The notes under the pieces: model-generated
Database searches by the model: none
Seen by the model: only the letters and a program-made list of their open reading frames with translations
What the model was told of the DNA's origin: nothing
Assembly: GCA_037176845.1 (NCBI GenBank)
Contig: JAYKXP010000007.1
Location: 992,001-1,056,000 of the forward strand
From: Paramarasmius palmivorus
Taxonomy: Eukaryota > Basidiomycota > Agaricomycetes > Agaricales > Marasmiaceae
Reading direction: 5' to 3'
Length of the DNA: 64,000 bases
In this document: positions 36,612 to 47,428 of the stretch, piece after piece
Numbering within the stretch: position 1 is the first letter of the stretch
Layout: each line of letters starts with the position of its first letter
Made by a program: the position numbers and the translations under genes

Positions 36612-39105
36612 ATGTCATTAGACCTCGAACACCTTCCTCGATACCACACCATACCCACCAAACCCTTCCTCATCATGCGATATAAGTTTGACGCAGAACA
36701 ATGGTCCGCCGAGCGCTGCTCTGAGGTTTTCCCCGCCCAGCCTTCAATCGACCGGAGATTCGACAAGCGACAAGCACGCGGTGTCTTCAGCCACGAGCAG
36801 GAGTGCTGGATCCGAACCCAGGAAGAGAAGATATGGTCGCCATTGCACGAATCCAAATTCGATAAGGCCCAAGAACTTGGTGTCGACGTGGCGACTGTAG
36901 AGAAAATATACAAGGAAGCGATGGCATTCCAATTTTCGATCAAGTTTGAAGATAGTTTACCAGCGGGTTGGAGAGATGTGCGTACTCAGTTCTACTAACA
37001 GTAACTTCGACTGACAAAAACCCAGAAATTGAACCGGAAATGGGTTCACAACAAACACCAGACCAATGTCAAGGGTACCCAAGATACCAACTGTGCACCG
37101 ACAGCAGTGATGCTTGCTACCGGAGATCCGCAAATATATCCCTACGGCCTCTTTTTTCAGTCAGTAAACGAGCAAGTTCGCAATGAACTAGAAGCACTGA
37201 AGAGAGCCGATGGCGAGGAAGACGTCAAAATAGACATAGGAGAGGTGCAGCGAGAGGTCGGGGAGCAATGGTGGACAATGGCAGATGACGAGAAGCAAGT
37301 GTGGAAGAACAAGGCAGACGATGAGAAGTGGAAAGTAAACCTGGTTGGACTTCAAAACTGAACAATATACCAGTAAGTGTTCATTACTGACTAAATTGGT
37401 TGCTCATAGTGCCCGACAGGAACCAGAAGAATGTCATGGGGGACATCGGAGCATATATCAATCGTCTATGTGGTCACGGCGCTGGTCAAATTGGTGAAGC
37501 GACCTTCTTGCTAATTGGAAGCTGGTACAACGAAGAGGGTGCAATAGAGACCTGATTGTGAGCTCGTATCATTATGGCTGCTTGGTTCCTTTCTCAACTG
37601 CATGTTCATAGATTCGACCCTCTAGATTTCAAGAGGCACATGAGTGATGCCTTGAGCGAGGCTTTCCAAGTGGAGTGGTGCTCATGGGTGGCTCAAAACC
37701 TCAAATGTAGGTGCCTCAACTCCGATTTTGGTGGCTTACACTCATTGCAACCCATTCCAGCCAATATGACTACGCTTTATCGAGAGAAGTTTAGGCAAGA
37801 TCAACATGGCCAGTATATCCTTCATCCGTTTGAACCAAGTTGGTCATTGGATGAATGCCGTCAGCATGTTCGGCTCTTTGTGGAGGCATCATGGGGTAGG
37901 TTGTCTATTGACTGCTCTGGTATCAATCGCTCAACGATTGCTATTCAGAGATATCTTCACATCGTAGCAAAACCCTGACCCTTCCTTGGGCCGGCGTCTT
38001 TGAGAATCCGTCTGAATATCTTGTCCCAGATATCCTAGAGGCTCTGGCGTGCGCCCACATCGACCCACAGAATATGGTCAATTTCGCTAGCACGAACATG
38101 CTGCATGTCGTAGGCTTTTGCGAGGTACTTATCAAGTTTCAAAATTCACATCCGGGACAGTCGATCTGGCTTGACACGGAGCCCAAACCCCAAGTGTCAA
38201 AGCGGGATACAGTGGATGATCAGGGAGAAGGTATTCAGATTGAAGATCTGGCTATGCTGCCCAAGCGTCCAACACACCTTCAGTCCCCGTCACGCAGCCG
38301 GGTCTTGCTCAGTCCGAGTTCCTCAAATGGACACGTTTCACCAACACAACTTTCTTCATCCCCATCTTCCCAGATTCCTTCATGCGAGCAACCACTATTC
38401 CCAACAGTATCAACCCAGTCCACTGATACGAACTCTCCTTATCCGGAATCTGATAAGCGAACCTTGGACATCAGAGGTCCTGGAGAGTCGGCGGGATTGT
38501 CTGCAATTGTGCCGAAAGTTCCACCTCCACTGATCTCGGCACTCCTTCCAGACAAGAACGTCGTCGAAACCACCGATTTCTCTATTCACTCGCCTCTGGA
38601 AGGACTATCAGAGATGGTTCCTGTTGGCACAGAATTCCCCTCACCAAGTGGCGGCGTCGAAGCCAATAGGACATCCATCGCTAACGATGCTATGGTCATT
38701 GAAGACCTCCCTTCTCACGACTTTGATGACCCGGGTAGTGTGTTGGCTGAGGCTGATGCAGTGACACATATACCTCAATCCGAATTCCCCAATCAGGTGG
38801 TTGAGCAGCCGTCAACTAGTCCCCGTGTAAAGCAAGGTGGGAAGAAACTTGGAAGTAACCAACGACATGCAATGAAGATACCTCCAGCTGCCGGTACAAA
38901 ACGAGCCGCTCGTTGCCAAGAATCACAACCTGAGCACAAGAAACGCAAAGTAATACCAGATGACGTGGCTGGATCTGAACCCAATTCCGCACCAGGTGGT
39001 GTTACCGAATCAGGCTCACGTCGATCTGGGCGGGCACGGAAACCACAGGATCGTTCTACAGATAACAACATTACAGGAGAAGCTCAGAACAAACGAAAGC
39101 GCTAG
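36612..39105 (+). CDS. Element accessory gene 2, HMG-box-like DNA-binding candidate
   Basis: Exon 1 36612-36977 (MSLDLEHLPRYHTIPTKPFL...), exon 2 from 37026 to about 37337. Exon 2 holds PYGLFFQSVNEQVRNELEAL and EQWWTMADDEKQVWKNKADD, which resemble the helical W...DEK..W...A pattern of HMG boxes. Further exons at about 37420-37560 and 37610-37960 are harder to join. The last exon, from about 38074 to 39105, is a long Ser/Pro-rich acidic region. It ends in a basic tail (SGSRRSGRARKPQDRSTDNN then NKRKR). Likely nuclear. The HMG assignment is by pattern only. Shares its C-terminal tail with the upstream gene. Confidence 0.5.
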
Positions 39106-39638
39106 ACATATACTGGGAGAACTCTTAACGTATTTTCTTATTTCATGATGTCTTTTATCCCGAATCTCAGTCTTTTATACTTGTCTTGATAACAGATATC
39201 TAGCTGAATACCAATACATTGTGTGTGATAATAGTGAACAGGTTGAACGAATGCAAAGCGCCGAGTGACCAAAAGTGTGGGCGTCAATGATGACTAAGAT
39301 GGAAATGTCACGACAGCCAGCAGTGCTTTGACTCTTGATGGCGACTATAGGACTGCAACTGCAGAGCTTTTGAACATTTAGTTCAAAAGCTAGGAAGTCA
39401 AACGATGTCGATGTCGTGCGACTGAAGACCATGTCCATTGTCCACTGTCTGATCTTTGGCAAGCCTCGTCAGGAGCTAGAGTTGGGAATAACTTGGGATA
39501 CAAAGAACAGGTATCTCAGTTCTGCGACAGTTGTTATAAATGCTGATTAGTTATTAGTGGAGTCAATCTCAATACCTATACCAGTTCTATTACAGAGATT
39601 AGCATGTCCAAGTATGTACACCCCAATAACAACTCTCC
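39106..39638. other. Convergent intergenic region inside the element
   Basis: 3' ends of the plus-strand gene at 36612-39105 and the minus-strand gene at 40904-39639 meet here. It contains a short inverted motif TTTTGAACATTTAGTTCAAAA at 39369-39389, an inverted version of the dispersed TTTGAAC motif. No gene seen. Confidence 0.4.
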
Positions 39639-40904
39639 TTATCCGCGATACCCATTACCCCTTCGACGTTTGTTCCCATCGACACATATCACAATGCTTC
39701 GAGAAGAGCCCGCTTCTTCAACTCGCTCTTCAACTCGCCCAATTGGTGACAAAGCTCTTTTACGGGACGAGCTGCTCCCTAACTCTTTGTCACTCTCATC
39801 AGAGATCTCAATAGGCGAATCCACGGTGTCACCTCTAGAATGGAAGGATTTGGGTGTAGGGGGTTTGACAGGAGATGAGTCTGGTGGGGTGGGTAACACC
39901 ATAGGGAACGGTGCAGGTTTCCTTGGAACTGCACGGACACTCGTTGGCGTTGAGGGACCAGCTGCGTGCTGGCTCATTTGAGAGTCAAGTCTATCGAGCG
40001 CTTGGAGGAGTGAAGGTTCTGGGGCGGAAGGGGTGATTATTGAGTACTGGGAGTCACCTGGAATTGCATACGTCAGAGGCAAACACAGGATTAGAGCGAA
40101 TAGGCTCACTGGGTACAACACGCTCATCATGATAAGTGTTTCCAGCGGGCCGGTAACGATACCGGGCGAATCAACGCCGAAATGCGACAATCTCTGGTTC
40201 CTCTTCAATGGGCCCTTGCTCCTCGGTTGCTAGGCTAGCAGTGGATGGGTTTGTTACTCTCGATGCTGTTTGAGTAGTGACATGAGGCCCAGGCGCAAGT
40301 GCTGCTACAGTCAGCGGTAGGCTGTAGCCAAGCTGATTCGAGGATCAACACTTACCAGTTACAGGGAGCACCATTGTCTTGAGTGCTTCACTCTTTTGTG
40401 CACGCAGAGTGTTTGCAGCCAGCATATCCTTCCTTCTTGTCGCCTTCTGGATCTCCGGTTTGAAGTGTTCACGGATACGGTTCTCCGTGTCCTTGAATTT
40501 GCAGTGCCAGATGTCAAAGCATTGTTGTGCGAGATCCCTCGTGCGTTTGGGTAGAGATGGTGGTCTCCTGCATCCGCAAGGGAAGGGGTTTCTGCCCTGA
40601 GAGATGGTTAGAGAACGGTAGAAGGAAGCACAAGCCTGTCACGAACCATACAGTCTTCGATAGATCCAAAACGGGAACCTCTTCCTGTCGCGGCTCTGAG
40701 GATATGACAGCCGTTCTTGGGACAGTCGATGTGGTGGTCAATGTATGTCTTATCAAGATAAAACACGATTCGCAAAACAGCCTTGATGTTTGTCGATGCA
40801 TTACGACTAATCCATTGCGGAACAGACCTTGGGGCCCAAGGGTTGGCGAGAGGTAGATTTTCAGCGAAGTCACGGAGAGTCTCTTGTGAAGGGAGATTAG
40901 ACAT
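39639..40904 (-). CDS. Element accessory gene 3, unknown, Cys/His motif and Ser/Pro-rich tail
   Basis: Start ATG 40904 (MSNLPSQETLRDFAENLPLA). Exon 1 includes HHIDCPKNGCHIL, a Cys/His spacing that could bind metal, and ends near DCM at about 40648. Exon 2 (about 40598-40360) is basic and helical (RNPFPCGCRRPP; DIWHCKFKDTENRIREHF). After a 50-bp intron, an exon near 40306 encodes ALAPGPHVTTQTASRV. The C-terminal exon runs to 39639 and is Ser/Pro-rich. It contains PIEISDESDKE, a good match to the hydrophobic-acidic pattern of SUMO-interacting motifs, and a final NKRRRGNGYRG. No homologue recognised. The join near 40180-40080 is uncertain. Confidence 0.5.
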
Positions 40905-41250
40905 GGTGAGTAGTTAATCAGACATTGTCGTCGCAGGGTCTAACTTATACCCAAAGCTGCTAGCTTGGGCCCTGTGAGAAGTACAATACCGTGTCACCGA
41001 CCAATGTCAGGCAGCAACCATGATCTATTGTGTCGTTCCACACAAAGTCACAAACAAAAAATTGCTGGGATATGAGGCCCTCACTCAACAATTGGCCGAC
41101 AAGACACAGCGAAGGAAAAGCGGGCATGTGAGCATGTTGGAGTGATATTGAGAGATGAAAATAGTAAAACAAGAAGGTTACATCACGAGTAAGTATTCAA
41201 GTCCATATAGTAGTCCAGAGAGATCATAACAATCACGACTGTACAGGAAT
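40905..41250. other. Intergenic region inside the element
   Basis: Spacer between two minus-strand genes: 3' of the gene at 42031-41251 and 5' of the gene at 40904-39639. No supported feature. Confidence 0.3.
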
Positions 41251-42031
41251 TCAAAACAACAGATCAAACGAGCCTAGATAATGTTTGCTGCGGCGAGCAG
41301 AATTGGCCTCATCATCTGGATCATGAACCTCTACCCAATTTTCCTTTTCCCAATCAATATCCAAGTCCTTTTGTTCTTCCTCATCAGAAAGAACTTCAAT
41401 GTCGGAGACGCGACCGTCGGTTTGGTCATGAAGATGATTCAGGTCGTCCCTGCCACCCCAGTCCATATGATCATCGACCTCCTCCTGCATATCCTCCCCG
41501 AGCAAGCGGTCAAAGACTTTCTGCAATGTCTGCAGCATAGGGTTCTCACGTTGCGTCCACAGGAACTGTGTGCAAAGCATGTCAGAGTTAGGAAGAGGAG
41601 GGGTCTGGGACCAGGGTGTGCCAAGAGCGTCGTACAACGCCCGCATAGCATTGAGACCAAGAGTGTCGAATAGATCCCGACGGAAGGGCCGAGTGATGAA
41701 CCGCCCTTGTACACAGTCCAACCCAAGTACCCGGTGCTCAGGAGAAAAGCACTAACAACACGAGTCAGTCTGCATATATGCCTGATTGACCGAAAAAACT
41801 TACCAAGCGGAACTTGCAACCGGTGTTCTTCCATGCCCCGGTACCATCGTCGACGTCGACGAGGCCCCAACAATGACCTTCGCCATTAGGGAGATCGTCA
41901 TAACAATAGATATTGGAGTAGTTGTCGATGTTGTGGGCCAAGCATTGCCGTAACTCGTCCCTTACAGCATTGCGTTCAGCCAGCGTGAGGTGATCCAGAT
42001 GGATTGGAGGGTATGAAGGGTGGTTGGCCAT
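41251..42031 (-). CDS. Element accessory gene 4, acidic unknown protein (242 aa)
   Basis: Two exons, 42031-41804 and 41751-41251, joined in phase 0 across a 52-bp GTAAGT...TTAG intron; 243 codons with stop. The N-terminal half has LAERNAVRDELRQCLAHNID and EGHCWGLVDVDDGTGAWKNT. The middle has LGLDCVQGRFITRPFRRDLF. The C-terminal third is strongly acidic (SDEEEQKDLDIDWEKENWVE). No known domain, signal peptide or membrane span was recognised. The clean frame across the splice suggests a functional gene. The acidic tail could bind basic proteins such as histones, but that is only inference. Confidence 0.6.
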
Positions 42032-42732
42032 AATAGTGAAGAGGTGCTGAGGCGACTGAGATAGTTGCAGAACGGTGATTTGGAGCGTTGCAGAAGACTC
42101 ACTTTTAAGGAGTCGGCTACGCTTTGACCGTTTTCACAGATACATCGACATGGTGCCACTGAAACGCTTGGACTGGCTACAATTGGAAGTTTTGCTTGGA
42201 CCAGTGGCTGCAACCGTCGATGAAGCACGCTTGTCCACCTTGCAAACAATCTGCTGCATGAGGAATGGATAGATGATGTGGCACCTTTCATTGAAGCGCC
42301 GAAGAGAGGTACGGCAGATATACTACAGTTTGAATCTGGTTTGAACCATTGACAGGATTCAAACTTCAAAGTTGGAGATACATTAATCCTATGTACAGTA
42401 GGTTTGAACCAATGTAGAAGCAGCATCCGAGTGATGGTTCACCAAAGTCAAGACGCACAACAAGATCCACGACGAGAAAGGGCGGACATGGACAGTCATC
42501 GACGTCAGATCCGGAGACGACTATCACTGCCATCAGGACGGCGCTCCGGAAAGGTTTGAACTGTTGGAAGGGAAGTGGCATGATAACAGGTGCATTAGGG
42601 CCGTGGGGATGTCCCAGTATAGTTTGAACAATAGTTACTTGGACAGTCATCGAACGATGGCATAGTTCAAACTGAAACCATTATATGATTGGTTGCAATT
42701 ACGTTTTTATCTCGGTTATCTCAAAATTTCTC
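42032..42732. other. Right subterminal region of the element
   Basis: No gene. Dense copies of TTTGAAC/GTTCAAA or one-mismatch versions: about 42329, 42340, 42356 (inverted), 42402, 42554, 42622 and 42664 (inverted). This matches the motif distribution at the left end and suggests transposase-binding subterminal repeats. Confidence 0.5.
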
Positions 42733-42762
42733 AAATTACGGTTTTGGGTTTTTCCTGATGTA
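42733..42762 (-). repeat. Right terminal inverted repeat of the KDZ element
   Basis: The reverse complement begins TACATCAGGAAAAACCC, then AAAACCGTAATT. The first 17 bp are identical to the left end at 26223; the next ~12 bp are similar. Confidence 0.85.
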
Positions 42763-44536
42763 ATAGCTGTTACACTCGACACTGGCGATATTGCAAGCTG
42801 TGAGGAAGTCGAGGCCAAGAGGTGTGGAATTGGAGAAGAAAGTCAGCGATGACTGCTTCGAGTTCAAGTTGAAGGGGTACAAATGTATGTTCTCTCTTCT
42901 CATTTCTTTCAGTACCAAGACTAATACTTGTTACAGGGTTCCAGGAAAACACCTTCGCAACCAACTCTCTTCGTAACATCTCTAGATGCACATTCCTTCA
43001 CACTCCAAACATCCTTATCCCTATCCAACCATTCCCGTGTCAAAGACCTCTGGATCTTCACCGGTCCTCCATCCAAAGACAGCACATCTCCAATTCCCAA
43101 TTCCTCATCACCTTCATTGCAATGTACAGGCCCTGAACCAATCTTACCCTGCTCTCACGCATGTGCACAAGAAGCAAGCTACAGAGCCTATACTGCCTCA
43201 CGAACAGCTATCCACACTGTCATCGTTCCGGCACCCCAACACTGGGCAGCACAATAGAGCAGCTACCGATCCTCAACATCCACCGCCCCTTCCACCTTGT
43301 AGCGGCAGTCCAAACGCTAACGGTAATGCTCGTCCACATACACCGCCAAATGTGTTACGTAGGAAAACCGCTCCACGCGCGCAGGTCCCTGTTTCTGTGC
43401 ACGACAAAGACCCTGTTGAAGGTGGTCAGCAAGAATACAGAGCTGTACTCCTGAGTGTCATATCGGACAGTGCACAGAACATGACCGGCGTTGGTGTTGG
43501 TGGCGGCGGCGGTGCAGTCAAAGGTGGTAGAACCCCAGACATCTTCTATACCAGCTCACCGTTCGGTGCTGGTATGCCTCCTCGATCTCGAGCTGCGACT
43601 CCACAAGTCAACTCAAGAGGCGCATCTCCCGCTCCATTCCCAACTCAAGACCCCGAAGTGGAACAGGAAGTCCCGAGTTGTGATACTGGCTGTCTTCTTT
43701 CGCTGGGAGCGTTCAAGGATAGCGGTGTGTACCGATACACTGATTCTGCGTACGAAGAAGCCAAGGACAAAAACGATGACGAGAAAGGTGTGAAGATTCC
43801 TATCCAATGGACTGGCGGTCTTCCACCACCTCCTGCCAAAGAAAGACCGCCAAACCCAGAACACATGTCAAGTGTACCAATGCTTCCTGGTGGATGGCAA
43901 TCCACTCCTGAGACTGAACATCCTCCACCTCCAGTGCCTGAAAGACTTGACATGGAAGTCCATGACGTCGACGTCGACGTACATGTTGCTTCGCCCGAGG
44001 TTATGCGTAATGAAGAAGCCGGACAGAGGCGGAGTGAGGCTGCATTAGTTGGGGTTATCCCATCTGCGCCTTCTTCTCCTGCACCGATTGCTTCACCGTC
44101 TCCAGCTTTGCCATCATCTCCGCATACCGACAACAAGGCATGTCAAGTAAGCGGTGTGAGTTCAGGCCAAGGCTGGGTACTCATCAATGTCGAAGGAAAG
44201 TCCGTGCCTACCTCACCTGTGTCCCCGGCGAAGGAACCTTCATCCTCGTCCTCCAGCTCTGATCTGCATGATACCAACCCCCTACACAAAGACGCATCAA
44301 TGTCACCTGCCGCAAAGGCTATCGTAATCATCGACACTGTTGGCCAAAAGGAGAAAGACAAGGACAAGGACACTCCTCAATCAAACTCACAAGTGAAGCA
44401 GTTTCTTTCACTGAGTCAGAAACCTGGTGAAGAGGAGAAGGAAAGAGAGAGGAAGGGTTCAATAAGAGACAGATTGAGGAGGTTGGGTACACCGGAGGTG
44501 AAGAGGAATGAGGATAATAGGAGGAGTTTTGATTAG
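42763..44536 (+). pseudogene. 3' fragment of second copy of the 745-aa gene
   Basis: Starts immediately after the transposon end and aligns to 9648-11450 of the intact gene. The intron (about 42886-42936) is conserved. After it, a deletion of roughly 17 bp (LRHILTLLTSLDAH becomes LR.N..SRCT) shifts the frame. Another indel near 43150 restores the downstream frame, after which a 450-codon stretch remains open to the stop at 44536. The open tail shares KEKDKDKDTPQS and SIRDRLRRLGTPEVKRNEDN with the intact copy. Lacking its 5' part and frameshifted, it should not make the full protein. Confidence 0.8.
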
Positions 44537-44999
44537 GTTTGGACTTGGTTTTTTGAGTTGTGTATGTATGACTACACAGTGTTTTTGGATGTTCAGTTCA
44601 TTGCAAGGGGTTGGACAGTTTTGATAAATTCTTGTTTTCTTTTGTAGGTAGATTTTGTGATGAGTTGATGAGTACAATATGATATTTGGTTTTAATTTTT
44701 TGTTAGTGATAGTATTGGTGCTTGAATGATGACCTGAGTTTTTATACACTCACTTCCCAGAGGTGAGAGTAAATCATAACTAGATATGAAAGCAATGAGA
44801 TACATGAGGAGTGATATATTAGAGCCCATGAATGCTCTATACAGTCTATCATAGCTAGCACAAAAATCAGAAAGTATAAAACATATATAACGGAGAAATT
44901 GTTGTAATAAACTGAAGCTAGATTATTTGGAAGGGGCATGTCTTTACTCAAATTGGGTAGGCAATTGGTCCAAGTCATCCAATAGAGCTCTGTGGATAG
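44537..44999. other. Convergent 3' region, block 2
   Basis: Counterpart of 11451-11896: AT-rich and non-coding, between the broken 745-aa gene copy and NACHT copy 2. Confidence 0.4.
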
Positions 45000-47428
45000 C
45001 TATCTCCTTGCCAAGCAAGCAAATTGATCTCGCCATTCATACAAAACCTGCTTGAATGCAGCCAGATCTTCTTCCTATACCAAAACAGTCAGTCTAATAG
45101 ATATGAACTTGAAATGTATCACATACCTTTACCAGATTGCAAGTAACACTTTTAGAAGTGTTGTTGATGATATCATCATCAAACACTTTCTGATTATCAT
45201 CTTCCTCAAGAGCCTTCCAAATATCATACATCATTTTCAGCACCTCTCCCTTTCCATTGGTTGGTGTAATTTGTACCACAACCCAATCATTAGGAAGGAT
45301 CTTGCTGGGGTCAGAGGTAATGGGAAGAAGTAGTGGGTATTGCCTCTGATAGCTAAAATTCTTCCACCATTTTCTATAATATTCCCGAGCCAACTCAGCC
45401 ACATTCCTTCCTTTTTCTGTGTCCATTCCACTGCTAAAAGTGAATAAACCACATTGTGAGAAAATAATGTCTACAATTGCGCTGTATTGAGGACTTTTCC
45501 TGCTAAAACCAATGTGAAACCCATTCAAAAAAGTTTCTGTTCTTTTAATGAATGTTTGTAGTGACTGTGTCCCAAAAGACTATACATTGATAAGAAAGTT
45601 GATAAAAAGGCTAATGTAGATTCTCTCACCTTTGCCCACTGCAAACAATTTGTAAAGCAAACAAAAAAATTCAGATTATATGCTCCTGGAATAGTCAAAG
45701 CTCCAATGACAAAAAGGTCAACATGCTCCAATTCAGCTAGTAAGCTGGCACTTGGAGTGTCAACTTGATAACAGTAGACAGGCCAGACTACAAAGTCTTC
45801 CACACTGTTATGCCCAATATCAGCTTTGCTCTTCCACTTTGTAAATGCAGCATCAAATGATTGGTTGGATTTGAGGGGGTAATATGGTGTGTAGGAGGAA
45901 AGAGTGCAAAGGAGGAACCTAGCTACAAGGTCACAGTATTGTGTCTTGGAATATTGTGGAACATGATAATCTCCTGAGCGAGCTTTGTTGAGAAGGAACT
46001 CTGTAAAGGAGGCATGTCGAATTCTGATGCTAGAATCTGCATCATGAGGAACATTAATAACAGAGTGAAGTTTTGATAGAAGGGTTTCTATTTTTCCAGG
46101 CTGAAGCTTAAAAATCCTGGTTATAACAGATGGTGAATGTTGTTCAAGAAACCTGGTCAATTGGTCAATATAATACTTTATGTCCTCTACATCCTCACAT
46201 TTCATGAATGGATGAGGAGTGACTATAAACTGGATGATAGGATAGACCTCTATCCAATAGCGACAGCTGGACAGGATCTGTTGGTATAGCATATCAAGAG
46301 CAGAGTATGGAGACTCTGATAATATACTATCAGGCTCTGTACTCAGGATATCCTTCAACCGGTCCTGTGGTCGCTCATCAGAAGTGTCAAGATAGTTGAT
46401 GACAGTGGTAGCAAAAATAAACTGCCCACTTGCTCTCTTAACAAGGTTAATCACCTCATCACCACTTGGCCACAGCTCTCCCTCATATTTAAGGGCATAA
46501 TGGTGCTTCTTCCGAAGCTCTGCAAACTTCTCTAACAGGTATATCTGAATATCAAGGTCTGATTCAGTGAAGTAACCTGTAGTTCGCACTGTTCCACCTG
46601 AGACTTCAATGCTTTCTGCCAATATAGCAAAATTTGCATTGATGATGCTGTTGTATATTGGTGGTTCAGGACGGCTGCAAAGGAGGAATCTGAAGGCTGG
46701 AGTGCGAGTGGTAATTGCATCATCAACAATGTCAATAAGCTTTTGTTGTGATGGTGCATGAACACATTCATCTATTCCATCAACCACTAGAACATTAGGG
46801 ATGTTCATTGGAGCTGTAGAGAACTGGTATACTTGAAGAAATGGCTCAAGTATCAATTTCCGGAACTGAACTCGAGCCGCAGCTTCAAAGATCTTGGGAT
46901 CATCGCGGATAACATTAAGGATAAATGGGCCAACAATGTCTTTGAGATAGGATGTGCAGCATTGGTATGCTATTGTTGCAACAAAAGCATCCAAATTATC
47001 ACGGGTGGAGTCATTGCGAGAGAAGAAGAAAGCTCCAACTAGATGATTCCTGTGGTCCTCTGCTGTTTTCTGAGCAATTGCTGACTTGCCAACACCAGCA
47101 CCTCCATGAACCCACTGAACCCTCATAGTTGGATCATCTTCCAAAATCCAGTTGCCCAATGCCTTGAGAATTCGAGCTCGTGTACCAGGATGGCAGCTCA
47201 AAGCTGAAACTGGACCAGAGTCATAGGTTGCATTCATTGCAGCTTTGGCACCAAGGATACGAATAAGTTGGGGTGTATCATCTGTTTATGTCCAGTAAGC
47301 ATTATCCAGTTATAAGCAGGTCAGTACTTACCATAATGATTGTGGTATGTATGATTATACTGGTCACGATGTGCTGTATGAAAAGCACTACCCCTAATGT
47401 TTATACCTGATGTATGATGGAAGGCCAT
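45000..47428 (-). CDS. NACHT-domain STAND NTPase, copy 2 (758 aa)
   Basis: Four exons at positions homologous to copy 1: 47428-47332, 47281-45630, 45579-45127, 45074-45000. All junctions are in frame, 759 codons with stop. The order is the same: short Gly/His/Asn-rich head (SGINIRGSAFHTAHRDQYNH), CHPGTR linker, Walker A HGGAGVGKSAIAQ, Walker B VLVVDGIDECVH, LLCSRPEP, then the repeat-free C-terminal region ending LPNDWVVVQITPTNGK. It differs from copy 1 by many substitutions and small in-frame indels. Examples are an insertion of about seven residues around KYYIDQLTRFLEQHSP and a two-residue insertion near KALEEDDNQ. All the key P-loop residues are kept. Likely a functional paralogue acting as an ATP-driven switch in self/non-self or defence signalling. 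Confidence 0.88.

Larger units (their letters stand above)
26223..42762. mobile_element. KDZ (Kyakuja-Dileera-Zisupton-type) DNA transposon, 16.5 kb with accessory genes
   Basis: The ends are inverted repeats starting TACATCAGGAAAAACCC. The left end is at 26223 and the right end finishes at 42762 (TTTTTCCTGATGTA). The element carries a multi-exon KDZ transposase (29262-33136, minus) and about four further multi-exon genes (34008-36208 and 36612-39105 plus; 40904-39639 and 42031-41251 minus). It interrupts the second copy of the 745-aa gene at one point, and the gene's two halves flank it. KDZ/Zisupton elements commonly make an 8-bp target duplication. The 8-mers next to the ends here (tccccata and atagctgt) do not match, apart from a shared ATA next to each end. 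The site may have been altered after insertion. Confidence 0.88.

Noticed and set aside
26223..42762. TET/JBP dioxygenase passenger gene expected in some fungal KDZ elements
   Set aside because: I looked for an HxD...H iron-binding arrangement with the usual flanking segments in all element frames and did not find one.
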